Source: Microvelia longipes
Lineage: Eukaryota > Arthropoda > Insecta > Hemiptera > Veliidae
Assembly: GCA_018340805.1 (NCBI GenBank)
Contig: JACMZG010000008.1
Span: 56,781,196-56,845,195 of the forward strand
DNA length: 64,000 bases
Direction: 5' to 3'
Below are positions 59,201 through 64,000 of the stretch, one piece after another (the first letter of the stretch is position 1; each line of letters starts with the position of its first letter). The notes beneath the pieces were generated by a model. The model was given only the letters and a program-made list of their open reading frames with translations. It made no database searches and was not told where the DNA came from. Both the position numbers and the translations under genes were made by a program.

Positions 59201-59828
59201 TATATATATATATATATAATAATATATAATTAATAATATATATATAATATCTACATACTGTAGGTCTGATTATTATATTTAAATAACTCCCTTCAATGTT
59301 AAAATTAGTGCTAACATAGGTATCTTTAAGCTTATTATTTAAGCAAAATTGAGGCTATTTAATTGCACATTTAGAAATAAAACAAATTTGGAGAAAAAAT
59401 TTAACGCAGATTTTTTAATATATTTATTATTCTTTTTATTTAGTATAACAATTAAATTAATGATCTAAATCTAATGTCATTTATATTTACTATGTCTAAA
59501 TTTATTTCATTTTTAACATTACTGATTAACACAATTAATCTATTTGCACATACGAGTCCCACGTGCAAGGAGCAAATTTGCCCATTGAGGACTATCATGC
59601 CAGATTTATAATTTTAAGCTATAATTTACTTATACTTACAATAGCTGTGTGATTAGGCCATTTGCTGATATTCTGCCAGATATAATAGTGAAGTGGTACT
59701 GTAGGTAACTCAACATCCGGGTAGTGAGACTTTAGAATAATACTTGATGACGAGCAATATCTCATTTGATGCTTCAAACATGGACGAGAAGACTGCCCCA
59801 AAATTTTAATTAGTGTTTTAAAAAACAT
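31950..59828 (-). CDS. acyl-CoA ligase, 4-coumarate-CoA ligase-like (AMP-forming), eight-exon gene, exon 2 damaged
   Basis: Members of this ANL superfamily activate a carboxylate with ATP to an acyl-adenylate and transfer it to CoA. In insects the family includes luciferase and related fatty acyl-CoA ligases. Exons: 59640-59828, about 58885-59105, 54664-55026, 53147-53301, 50004-50178, 44945-45126, 34935-35090, 31950-32222. Apart from exon 2 the phases agree at every junction, giving about 570 residues, normal for the family. Motifs in order: P-loop [48 protein letters not shown] and catalytic lysine in SGKILRR. The N-terminus ([22 protein letters not shown]) looks like a mitochondrial presequence, and the C-terminus HLKPLL lacks a peroxisomal SKL signal. 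Substrate cannot be read from sequence. Exon 2 lesions raise the possibility of a pseudogene. Confidence 0.9.
32230..32675. other. intron 7, unique sequence
   Basis: No repeat or gene recognised between exon 8 and the GCTTCGCTCG array. Confidence 0.5.
32676..33060 (+). repeat. minisatellite with GCTTCGCTCGC core, intron 7
   Basis: Seven to eight spaced GC-rich boxes (CTCTTCGCTCGCTAG, CTCGCTTCGCTTGCTAG, TTCGCTTCGCTCGCTA, GCTCGCTTAGCTCGCTAA, CTCACTTCGTTAGCTAG and others) alternate with AT-rich spacers about 50-60 bp long such as TTTAAAATTTAACATAGTG. The box resembles the core of the array at 43380-44110. Confidence 0.85.
33895..34160 (+). mobile_element. degenerate tRNA-derived SINE copy, interrupted
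   Basis: Head-like ATGGAACCAGGTATATGCTCTCAG, shown here as GGAACCAGG and GCTCTCAGATTATG; tail TTCCCGCAGAGTGAATAGC and GGCCCTAGAAGAGGG at 34095-34145. The middle (about 34010-34085) is foreign. Confidence 0.55.
34705..34905 (+). mobile_element. tRNA-derived SINE copy
   Basis: Contains TTGACACCGCCGAGATC, ATTACGCTCTCAG, GTAACGGTTG and GTTCCCGCAAGGGTTATCCC, then CAGGCATTTTATTATTA. Same order as 24583-24803. It lies within 30 bp of exon 7 of the ligase. Confidence 0.7.
34935..35090 (-). CDS. acyl-CoA ligase exon 7 (hinge region)
   Basis: 52 codons in phase 0, [20 protein letters not shown] to [16 protein letters not shown] and [11 protein letters not shown] are the conserved ATP-binding and hinge motifs. 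Acceptor TTTATTTAG, donor GTAACT. Confidence 0.95.
35325..35620 (+). repeat. GCGCCCTCA/TACGCCCTCGATC short tandem units
   Basis: Three to four copies of an AGTACGCCCTCGATCTTGATG-like unit, shown here in part (GTACGCCCTCGATC). A plus-strand open frame covering this and exon 7 antisense is treated as spurious. Confidence 0.6.
35905..36090 (+). repeat. MITE-like end with GGGCCCCGTTTCAC
   Basis: GGGCCCCGTTTCACGAAAGT and AAGTCATGTA resemble the complement of 43300-43383 (GGGGCCTGTTTTAC, AAGTCATG). The two may be ends of one MITE family. Confidence 0.45.
36091..36335 (+). repeat. Rep-E, copy 1
   Basis: Shares TTAAATGAGGAAAAGTT, GAAATCAGCCCTGCGGCGGA and CAGCTGCATTTATTGTAATA with 56640-56890. The second copy ends where the recombinase-like element begins. 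Confidence 0.7.
36718..38340 (-). pseudogene. CR1/Jockey-group LINE reverse transcriptase, broken
   Basis: Consecutive frames on the minus strand. 37714-38340 holds the RT fingers ([40 protein letters not shown]). 37431-37640 holds [20 protein letters not shown] and the palm box FLFADDYGA. 36718-37398 holds the thumb ([47 protein letters not shown]). Two frameshifts or stops separate them. RT would copy the element RNA at a nicked target. Confidence 0.9.
38361..39543 (-). pseudogene. CR1/Jockey-group LINE AP endonuclease and linker
   Basis: 38773-39543 encodes the endonuclease: [35 protein letters not shown], and LSDHYSQC, with the N, E, D, N and SDH catalytic motifs present. 38361-38738 is the linker with [18 protein letters not shown] and [14 protein letters not shown], separated by a frameshift. 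Confidence 0.9.
39670..39895 (-). pseudogene. LINE ORF1 C-terminal remnant
   Basis: The frame includes [20 protein letters not shown]. The D-x-x-H-x-N-x-x-GK motif is found at the end of SGNH-esterase-like ORF1 proteins of CR1-group LINEs. Only this end remains. Confidence 0.5.
39890..40560 (+). repeat. ~80-bp tandem array built from transposon subterminal sequence
   Basis: About seven units of TCCTTTTCCAGTTTAGGTGT-(CCCC)-TCAATG-TTATAATAGATT-GAAAGGTGTCATCTAATCTGG-AAAAGAGGCTATAGGGA (given in pieces). Each unit carries a TIR-like TTTTCCAG..TAGGTGTCC and its complement GGTGTCATCTAATCTGGAAA, so each could fold on itself. Confidence 0.9.
40988..41550 (+). pseudogene. possible two-exon coding remnant of the 8-bp-TSD transposon
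   Basis: Exon A (40988-41063) reads [14 protein letters not shown], a TAA stop, then [11 protein letters not shown], and ends AAG-GTAAGT. Exon B (41388-41550, acceptor TTTTTAG) reads [37 protein letters not shown] and [12 protein letters not shown]. The two join in frame at the R-L codon. Composition here is less AT-rich than its surroundings. No family is recognised; a transposase fragment or captured host exon is possible. The in-frame TAA argues against a working gene. Confidence 0.4.
42149..42263. repeat. hairpin with TATGCCA/TGGCATA ends, copy 3
   Basis: The arms GGCTGAGAATGTCTTTATGTC.. and ..GACATAAAGTCACACTTCTCAGCC pair over most of their length. CCCGACTCGCTTCGCTCGTCGG lies at the centre (shown in part: ACTCGCTTCGCTCGT). 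It is followed by AATAACTATT as in the two other copies, but no recombinase-like element is attached. Confidence 0.8.
42264..42790 (+). repeat. Rep-C, copy 1
   Basis: Matches 58114-58640: AATAACTATTCTTTTCG, ATTGTCATGTCCTG, CGCTACTGATGGC, GAAGTTTAAAGACG, CGCTTCGGC and TTGAAAAGTAGGTCTGCCG blocks occur in the same order. No open frame. Confidence 0.8.
43380..44110 (+). repeat. ~60-bp minisatellite, about 12 units, GGGGCTCGC..GCTCGCCC core
   Basis: Units such as TACTGGGGCTCGTCCTT, ATTAATAGTGAGGAAATGTAA and GGCTCGCTTTGCTCGCCCTA repeat every 55-65 bp with strong divergence. The core varies between GCTCGCTTTGCTCGCC and GCTCTACGCTCGCCC. It lies in intron 6. Confidence 0.9.
44221..44727. mobile_element. 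MITE with ~55-bp TIRs, A-rich interior
   Basis: GTATACGGTGCACCCTGTTA-TCAATACTATACATCGATATA at the left and its complement (TATATCGATATATAGTATTG-ATAACAGGGTGCACCGTATAC) at the right bound 510 bp of A-rich DNA. No transposase. Lies 220 bp from ligase exon 6. Confidence 0.85.
44945..45126 (-). CDS. acyl-CoA ligase exon 6
   Basis: Begins [17 protein letters not shown] after a TTTGTTTCAG acceptor and ends GELCFKGPQ before GTAAACC. YGLTE is the adenine/ATP-binding motif A5. Phase 2 start pairs with exon 5, phase 0 end with exon 7. Confidence 0.95.
45800..46253 (+). pseudogene. R1/Jockey-type LINE RT N-terminal fragment
   Basis: The 150-codon frame contains [20 protein letters not shown] and [20 protein letters not shown]. 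These match the KSPGPDG and KV..IPKPGR...AKS(Y/F)RPI motifs at the start of LINE reverse transcriptases. It stops before the palm. A further fragment upstream (45660-45760) may belong to the same element. Confidence 0.8.
46254..47330. other. intron 5 sequence, no gene recognised
   Basis: AT-rich, no motif or clear repeat. It may contain further degraded LINE sequence. Confidence 0.4.
47340..48750 (+). mobile_element. Penelope-like element, 5'-truncated, with GIY-YIG endonuclease
   Basis: Coding remnants: [14 protein letters not shown] near 47400 (RT motif B), [20 protein letters not shown] at 47538-47600 (motif C), [12 protein letters not shown], and a GIY-YIG region with [18 protein letters not shown] (48115-48168), then [11 protein letters not shown]. 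Several frameshifts and stops. The 3' noncoding part (48520-48745) recurs at 54020-54255 and holds a hammerhead-like motif. Penelope elements pair a telomerase-like RT with a GIY-YIG nuclease to insert by target-primed reverse transcription. Confidence 0.85.
48608..48670 (+). ncRNA. hammerhead-ribozyme-like motif of Penelope element, degenerate
   Basis: Contains CTGATAATGGGAG, AAGTACCTG, CTCCTGAAACGTCGTT. The core-like CTGATAA and GAAAC lie on either side of a GGGAG/CTCC stem. The core position that is G in active ribozymes is A here, so activity is doubtful. A GTC followed by a small hairpin lies upstream (48612). Confidence 0.45.
48755..49190 (+). pseudogene. CR1/Jockey-type LINE RT C-terminal fragment
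   Basis: [12 protein letters not shown], then [11 protein letters not shown] and, in another frame, [20 protein letters not shown] followed by [20 protein letters not shown]. The order matches the C-terminus of the LINE at 36718-37398, but the copies are diverged. 49190-49990 may be its 3' UTR. Confidence 0.8.
50004..50178 (-). CDS. acyl-CoA ligase exon 5
   Basis: Acceptor TTTTAG, then [20 protein letters not shown] and, further on, [20 protein letters not shown], ending NVLFSQ plus one base before GTATGA. The VPP and (S/N)GAAP motifs fix its place between exons 4 and 6. The phases (0 in, 1 out) match both neighbours. It reads antisense to a spurious plus-strand frame. Confidence 0.92.
50270..51000 (-). 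repeat. Rep-A, complete minus-strand copy
   Basis: AATCGGGTACGGGGTAGC, ATCGGATTCGCTACGCTCATC, GCGGTCACCCATCCAGGCAC, ATATATACTCTGGGAGCTA, a CA run, CATCCCGGTTTCAG and CTTTTCCTATATACC. Lies in intron 4. Confidence 0.8.
51005..51950. other. intron 4 sequence, nothing recognised
   Basis: 51600-51860 has Rep-A-like phrases (ATCGGATGATTC, TTTTACAAGGTTGTC, GTGTGTATTTATG) but no clear copy. Confidence 0.4.
51955..52790. mobile_element. inverted hammerhead-like ends around a lysine-rich interior
   Basis: Left end (minus) and right end (plus, 52704-52785) share TTGATAATGGCTTCATAGCC-GAACGTCACAATAATCG-TAGTTTTTATTACCACC (in parts), i.e. they are inverted. The interior plus strand has two overlapping frames rich in lysine ([27 protein letters not shown]). 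It may be Penelope-derived (pLTR-like ends) but no RT is present. Confidence 0.6.
53147..53301 (-). CDS. acyl-CoA ligase exon 4
   Basis: Acceptor TTTTTTCAG, then [20 protein letters not shown], then [16 protein letters not shown], ending LINNK at donor GTAAGC. PFFHIYG is a conserved family motif. Phases match exons 3 and 5. Confidence 0.95.
53530..54255 (+). mobile_element. second Penelope 3' end, interrupted
   Basis: 53540-53600 (GATATGACCTATTCGAAAG, GAGAGGTATATAAGGAACCC) and 54020-54255 (GAAGGCCCCAGGTAGATAAG, GTCGTTGATACTTGCCTACC) match the contiguous 48445-48745. The intervening 420 bp is an insertion of unknown type. Confidence 0.75.
54123..54182 (+). ncRNA. hammerhead-ribozyme-like motif, core intact
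   Basis: CTGATGA (54143-54149), a GGGAG/CTCCC stem, then GAAAC (54170-54174) and GTCGTT. A GTCTT-TCTC-AAGAC hairpin precedes it. The conserved CUGAUGA and GAAA boxes are both exact. Helices I and III are short and imperfect, as reported for Penelope-type hammerheads that may work as dimers. A minus-strand open frame here (54088-54270) is spurious. Confidence 0.5.
54664..55026 (-). CDS. acyl-CoA ligase exon 3 (P-loop exon)
   Basis: Acceptor TTGTTTAG, then [20 protein letters not shown]. It continues through [18 protein letters not shown] to [20 protein letters not shown] and ends RKLKETQ plus [12 protein letters not shown] is the phosphate-binding loop of AMP-forming ligases. The donor is GCAAGT, making a GC-AG intron. 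Phases fit exon 2 (GAT across the junction) and exon 4. Confidence 0.96.
55118..55590. mobile_element. mariner-type MITE, TA target duplication, long TIRs
   Basis: CAGTGTGGAACATTTCAGAT at the left pairs with ATCTAAAATGTTTCACCCAG at the right, and homology continues inwards (ATGGTCTTAGACTTTT, AAAGTCTAGGACCATG). TA flanks both ends. No transposase. It lies just upstream of exon 3 on the coding strand. Confidence 0.85.
56020..56400 (+). repeat. GGGGCCCC-bearing minisatellite
   Basis: About five units of roughly 55 bp alternating AACTAGGGGCCCCGTGA-type and AAACGGGCCCCTATTTT-type boxes, with AGAAAGACTA and AAGAGATTGTATA between. GGGGCCCC is itself palindromic. Confidence 0.8.
56640..56889 (+). 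repeat. Rep-E, copy 2
   Basis: Same block order as 36091-36335. It ends at the TIR of the recombinase-like element. Confidence 0.7.
56890..57921 (+). mobile_element. 1.0-kb TIR element with recombinase-like exon, copy 2
   Basis: TTTTATCTCCAGACG at 56890-56904 and its complement at 57907-57921. Similar throughout to 7253-8267 in reverse orientation. Lies in intron 2 of the ligase. Confidence 0.8.
57411..57833 (+). pseudogene. Crypton-like recombinase N-terminal domain exon (decayed), copy 2
   Basis: Begins [19 protein letters not shown] at 57411 and retains tryptophan in FKSWCYDHN where copy 1 has a stop. It also shows [20 protein letters not shown] and [19 protein letters not shown]. Frameshifts separate these pieces. 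The splice donor seen in copy 1 is changed to AAGTAG. Damage is independent of copy 1, so both derive from a formerly coding parent. Confidence 0.55.
57927..58113. repeat. GC-rich hairpin with TATGCACC/GGTGCATA ends, copy 2
   Basis: Between the ends are CTTGGGAGTAAAATG / CATTCTTTACTCCCTTG arms. Inner palindromes centre on CCCTCGGCTCGCCTCGG, CTCGGCTTCGCCTCAGG and CTCGCTTTCGCCTAGG. Followed by AATAACTATT, as in copy 3. Confidence 0.8.
58114..58640 (+). repeat. Rep-C, copy 2
   Basis: Direct-orientation relative of 42264-42790. Confidence 0.8.
58725..58802. repeat. two hairpins in intron 2 next to exon 2
   Basis: TAGTTAGTGTTTTTAGC-TTTTGA pairs with TCAAAAGC-TAAAAATACTAACTA around a GTAA loop (58725-58774, about 23 bp). 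AACGGGC-ATAA-GCCCGTT follows at 58785-58802. They lie 80-160 bp downstream of the exon 2 donor on the coding strand. Confidence 0.85.
58885..59105 (-). pseudogene. acyl-CoA ligase exon 2, damaged
   Basis: The donor side is clean: [20 protein letters not shown] then TK and one base before GTTAGT. The same strand upstream gives VGVILPN and [15 protein letters not shown], but in different frames. There is an apparent 1-bp loss near ATATCCTGAA (58955-58965), another in the A run at about 59015, an in-frame TAA near 59065-59070, and possibly a third shift beside GGAAGAAAATATAA. No AG acceptor stands before CCTGTAACTGG, and a CA/TA microsatellite (59147-59245) starts close by. The homology to the family is clear; whether the lesions are real or base-calling errors is not. 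Confidence 0.85.
59147..59245. repeat. (CA)n-(TA)n compound microsatellite
   Basis: CACACACA then TATATATA runs with short breaks, just upstream of exon 2 on the coding strand. Confidence 0.95.
59640..59828 (-). CDS. acyl-CoA ligase exon 1 with presequence-like N-terminus
   Basis: 63 codons from the ATG at 59828 to donor [26 protein letters not shown] and MRYCSSSS have the basic/hydroxylated, acid-free character of a mitochondrial presequence. The enzyme proper begins near [20 protein letters not shown] and ends SKWPNHTAI, the usual start of 4CL-like proteins. A second ATG (M22) could give a shorter form. No clear TATA box upstream. Confidence 0.85.
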
Positions 59829-60470
59829 ATCTCAAAAATGTAATAGTTAAATTAATTTGCGGACGTCCTAAAGGTTGTTTGTAATAATCAAAATTTTAAA
59901 TGAAAAACAATTTTAAAACAGTAACAAAAATGAAATAATAATGAGCACAATCAAAATTAATAACAAATAATTTATACTGTTTATCATAAAAAATACTGAA
60001 ACAAAAGTTCGACAAATACTAATGTAATAATAATAATTAACACGAAATAGTCTCTAACTACAAAGGAAACTTTATCGCTCACTCAAGGACATGTTAAAGA
60101 GAAGAAAGTACAATAAGTAAGGGCTAATTAAACTAGCATTATGTTAATCATCATCATTAGAACTTATTGATATCAATATCGCTGCAATGTGACATTATAA
60201 AAACATAGTAGTTGCAGAATACTTAACCACTTAACTATAATGCATTATAAAAATAGAGCAACAGAACAAGAAAATAATATTAATTATTAAAAGCTAAATA
60301 TTTCGTGCATCAAACTATGCATTAAACCTTTCACAAAAAACTTATTAAAAAACTTATTATTTCAATTTTAAAGACAGACGGTTACTTTTAATTATGAAAT
60401 ATATAAACCAAGTAGGGAAACAATGATAAGGTTGTACTCTCAGTAAAAGTTATCCATCGACGGTCTGTGA
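59829..60470. other. upstream region of the ligase, nothing recognised
   Basis: AT-rich. The promoter presumably lies here but no defined element can be assigned. Confidence 0.4.
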
Positions 60471-60479
60471 TAGCATCTA

Positions 60480-60690
60480 AGAAGCTTGTCTAATCATAGA
60501 CAAAGTGGGTAGATATCTAGTAATATCGGTAAACGTACTCTTGAACAAGGTTACAAGAAATCAAGAAGGATTCTACCCACTAAACTGTACGTCGAGAGAC
60601 TTTGCTTTGAAGACTGAAGTAAAAAACATTGGAGTAAAAATAGATTCAAAGCTATATCCTGGAAGCCTCATATAATGTATAGTCAATAAG
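60480..60690 (+). pseudogene. LINE RT thumb fragment
   Basis: NVLLNKVTRNQEGFYPLN, then RDFALKTEVKNIGVKIDSKL. The KTEVK-x-(L/I)GV-x-(L/I)DSKL motif is the region after the RT palm in R1/Jockey-group LINEs. Very short and isolated by stops. Confidence 0.65.
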
Positions 60691-60764
60691 TCCACTACTT
60701 TGATATGACAATCACAATAGTATTATGCTACTAGCAGCAAATGGAATTTTGCTGACGAGTCATT

Positions 60765-60950
60765 ATATTAGCCCCCGAGCCGAAGGCGAGGGCAGGCTAA
60801 TATAAAGCCAGGCTAATATAAAGCCTTGGCCTCGGCCGAGGCTGGTAATTAACCCATTTGACTGATGAGGCGAAGCCGAGTCAGGCAAATGACGATTTTG
60901 CCCTGCAGAGGCGGAGCCATGCAGACAAACGCTTGAACGAGTCAGCAATG
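60765..60950. repeat. tandem cluster of GC-rich palindromes
   Basis: Four to five imperfect hairpins in a row: TTAGCCCCCGAGCC..GGCGAGGGCAGGCTAA; AGCCTTGGCCTCGGCCGAGGCT; TTTGACTGATGAGGCG-AAGCCGAGTCAGGCAAA; TTTGCCCTGCAGAGGCG-GAGCCATGCAGACAAA. Loop regions all contain GAGGCGAAGCC-like boxes, while the arms differ from one hairpin to the next. A minus-strand frame across them is an artefact of the GC content. Confidence 0.85.
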
Positions 60951-61059
60951 TTTCCTTTGCTGCATATAAATAATTATTTTATCTACTTACGGCAGAAAAA
61001 AATACAATACTTAATTATCTTCAATATAACCTTTAATTTGGCAGTAATGACTGTTTTAA

Positions 61060-61900
61060 AGTTGATGCAATACTAAAATATCAGGTGCGTGCGGTCCAAT
61101 AATTCATCAATGTTTCTATGTTCTTATATTTAGCTGATTCATTATGATTTTACTAACTTTCGTTTGTTTATAAAAGTTATCGTTATATATACGTTTATCT
61201 TACCTACTGCCTTTATTTAAAAAAGTAAATATACAAAAAATAAAAAATCGACGACACAAATTTTCAACTCATGTAAATAAATAAAACAACCGTGTATATC
61301 AGGGTTGCAACATATTTTTTAAAATATATTATAATGCTTTTGTAAACAAATTTAATACTTGTATTATAATAACTATTATACGTAATATATTGTGATATTA
61401 AAATAAATGTATAAAAACAAGCTAAAAAGAACATTGCTGACAACGTGAAAACACACTAAATTACTCAATAACTGCAACATAATAACCTCAAATAGTTTCA
61501 TTTCTCCTCCAAGGGAGTTTTGACTTTTTACCATTATATTTAATTAACCATAACTCCTGGGAGGTTTTGTATACCAGCCATTTTCTTGTACTGTTTTTAA
61601 ATATTTTCTAGACAGTGTAGGCAAAATGACATTTTCAGCTAAAAAAAACTGTTCGGTAATGAGCAATTTTGCAGCCGTAAGTAGATAAAAAGCGTTAAAT
61701 ATTAAAACCAAAATTACCTAATGGATATACATAGCCATATTTAGACCGAAAATACAATTTAGTTCCTTAGTTTGGTCGCCAATAACTCAAAAATAATGTA
61801 TTATAAAAGTAAATAAAGTACAAAGGTTAGCTTGCTTAAGTCCATTTTAATCTTAAATATTTATATTTTTTACAATTATAAGACAAAAATTAATTTTAAA
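61060..61900. other. noncoding, nothing recognised
   Basis: AT-rich unique sequence between two LINE fragments. A CTCCAAGGGAG palindrome is at about 61506. Confidence 0.45.
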
Positions 61901-61924
61901 ATATATCAAGAGATGAAAGGGAAA

Positions 61925-62195
61925 ATAATGAAGCCGTCCTCTCTCAAAACTTAATTACAGTATTTACTGACGGTTCTCGAATGGAATCAACAGGTTTATC
62001 CGTATCTGGAGTTTACATAGAATCACTAGAAGAAAGCATCAACTTCCCTCTTAGCGTCCACGCTATACTTTTTTTCAAGCAGGAACTTAGGTCAAAATTC
62101 AGGCGTAGGTACTATACGCACGTGTTAATGGAAAATTATGAGCCAAGGCAAAGGCCTAATTTGAGACGGAGCAGAAAAACACTTTATGGGTCATG
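61925..62195 (+). pseudogene. LINE RNase H domain fragment
   Basis: ITVFTDGSRMESTGLSVSGV, then YIESLEESINFPLSVHAILF. The VFTDGS(K/R)M...GV start and the FFKQEL stretch standing for FQAEL are the first two catalytic regions of the LINE RNase H domain. It may belong with 60480-60690. Confidence 0.75.
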
Positions 62196-62339
62196 AACCT
62201 CAATGACTGAAGTTCAGAGAAAATAGAAAAATGGTTTCTGAACCTAGATAATTGCATAATATAAATAATAATATTTATATATCTCAAATAATATTATTTT
62301 GTGTTCTAAAATAATAGGCGTAGTGTAAACAAACTGTTG

Positions 62340-62540
62340 AGTGCTTACAGCTCAGAATCTAATAAACAGATCATGACTAAACTTTTAACAACCACTCATA
62401 TGTTAGAATAGTCACGTTCTACACTGATCGAGATCTGTTTCTAAATAATATAGGGTATAGAGTTAAATAACATTCTTATTACATCAATAATTGATAACAG
62501 CTTGGAACCTACTAGGAGAATCATGACTCTTACTTAACTA
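62340..62540 (-). repeat. Rep-D, inverted copy
   Basis: GTGCTTACAGCTCAGAATCT, ATCATGACTAAACTTTTAAC and AATAATATAGGGTATA match the complement of 18960-19160. Confidence 0.7.
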
Positions 62541-64000
62541 GAAAATTAATTAAGAAATAGATTATTGAGCCAGAAAGCACGTATTTCTAAGAATTGTTTC
62601 TAAGAACTTTCGAACAAATTTTTTTAACATCTTAGTTCATTTTGCTATAGTTCATCCCAATGTTTTAAATTATCACAATAATTATTAACGTAAACTCACT
62701 TTATGTTACAGAGTTGCCAATAAAGAACAAAGAAAAATTGTAAATCATAGGCTCAGTTATTCCAATTTTAGCTATATTTTTATTTGGAAGCAAGGTGTTA
62801 GTTGATTACGTATAATTTTTTTACCTGGGTTGATATGGTACATTCCCTACTTGGTTTGTATATCACTTGTATATTACTTAAAGTAAGTCAGTATAGAAAT
62901 AATTAATCAAAATTTAATGATAAAATATTCTTACAGATAATTGCTATTTGTTTCATGTTAATTGGTAGTAATGCTGTATTAGTCTTTTTTATCTATTATT
63001 ATTATCCTTGATATTTGTTGGTTTTAATTCGATAATTTAGTGATAGTATTTTCACTTTATTGACACTATTGTTAGTTTTAACTAATTAAGAAAAATAAAC
63101 TTATTTTTAAATACGTGTGAAATCAACAAAAACAGTAAAATGAACAGAAAAAGTCGAATATTAAATAAAGAGATTCGGAGACATACACTGGCATTCAAGT
63201 AACTAAAAGGACGCTATCAAATAGAAAAGATAATAAAAATTAGAGTACACTACGTTTTATCAAAACTGTTATAAAATCTTTGAATGCTGGCCTTTGGAAT
63301 ATTATACATGTCAAGCAATAACGAAGAGGATTTATGAATCATCTTTGTTTGCAGCGCAAAAAATAAATTATTTATTTCAATGAAGCAGTATTATTTTTAG
63401 AAATTAGAACTTATTTATAACATAGATAATATTTGTTTAATTCTTATTGGTTGGTTATCACAAGCAAGTCAGAATTGTTTAGCGTGTATTGTTCTACATA
63501 TAGTTTTAAAATCACTATCATTGTTTAAAAAATTATTTGTTAGAACCAGTATTCCTAGAGACAGTTATTTTTGTTTTATTACTTCATATCAATTCCAAAA
63601 AATCCTAATCAAACACCCTAATAATAATGTAACATAATTTTGTAACAATGTACAAATATAAAGAAATGTTGAATTCGTATGACAAAGTCGTGTATGGTTA
63701 TTGGGTGATAAATAAACTTAATAATAACCAGCTACAAGCGCGGTCGAATATCCACGGCCTAGAACGTGGATCACCAACAAACTTTTTATAACTTTTTTTT
63801 CAAAATTTTCAGTAATTAGCCGGATTTGTGATAAATGAAGCCTATTTCCGTAATCTGCACGCTCTTTTGGTTAATCTCAAAGAGTATTTTACGTTCACTC
63901 AACGATTTATTTTTAATCTAACTGGTACATACAAAACTACTGTTAGACGTCAATGTTAACAAATATAACATGTCAAAATATAACAAAAAAATTACTAGAC
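62541..64000. other. noncoding stretch, no gene recognised
   Basis: Only short frames. TCCACGGCCTAGAACGTGGA at 63750-63769 is a small hairpin. Confidence 0.5.

Noticed and set aside
60763..61076. small frames over the GC-rich palindromes
   Set aside because: Openness follows from GC-rich hairpin sequence, not coding.

Overview
This is animal, almost certainly insect, genomic DNA. It is AT-rich, has spliceosomal introns with GT/GC donors, and contains Bel/Pao and Gypsy LTR elements, R1-like, R4/Dong-like and CR1/Jockey-like LINEs, a Penelope element, tRNA-derived SINEs and several MITEs. There are no bacterial operons, Shine-Dalgarno sites or CRISPR arrays. The species cannot be fixed from the sequence; a beetle or hemipteran would fit.

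The only host gene I can support is on the minus strand from about 59828 down to 31950. It is an AMP-forming acyl-CoA ligase of the 4-coumarate-CoA ligase-like/luciferase-like family, in eight exons spread over 28 kb. Seven exons are open, join in phase and carry the family motifs ([30 protein letters not shown]). Exon 2 has a stop, frameshifts and no visible acceptor. The introns are filled with mobile elements: an 8-bp-TSD DNA transposon with a nested LINE (36.4-41.7 kb), a long minisatellite (43.4-44.1 kb), a Penelope element (47.3-48.75 kb), MITEs, and a tyrosine-recombinase-like element (56.9-58.1 kb).

Layout from the left: 1-2996, 5' part of a Bel/Pao element (minus) inserted in a Gypsy element (2998-4925 plus LTR). 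5.8-9.4 kb, Gypsy fossil, first recombinase-like (Crypton-like) element, microsatellites and Rep-A repeats. 9.4-12.7 kb, R1-like LINE fragment, with an R4/Dong-like LINE bracketed by TTA repeats. 12.7-21.8 kb, noncoding repeats, SINEs, MITEs and an endonuclease fossil. 22.1-29.86 kb, two 1.46-kb inverted arms around a SINE and a complete but deleted Bel/Pao element. 30-31.9 kb, GC-rich hairpins, TA repeats and a Rep-A copy abutting the ligase stop codon. 31.95-59.8 kb, the ligase gene. 60-64 kb, LINE debris and a cluster of GC-rich hairpins.

The signals most worth following are: (i) two inverted copies of a 1.0-kb element ending in TTTTATCTCCAGACG that encode a Crypton-like recombinase N-terminal domain, each next to a TATGCACC...GGTGCATA hairpin that also occurs alone; (ii) GC-rich palindromes with a GGCGAAGCC-like loop scattered through unrelated repeats; (iii) two Bel/Pao copies that have both lost the reverse-transcriptase core; (iv) Penelope-derived hammerhead-like motifs; and (v) a host enzyme gene in which only one exon is broken.
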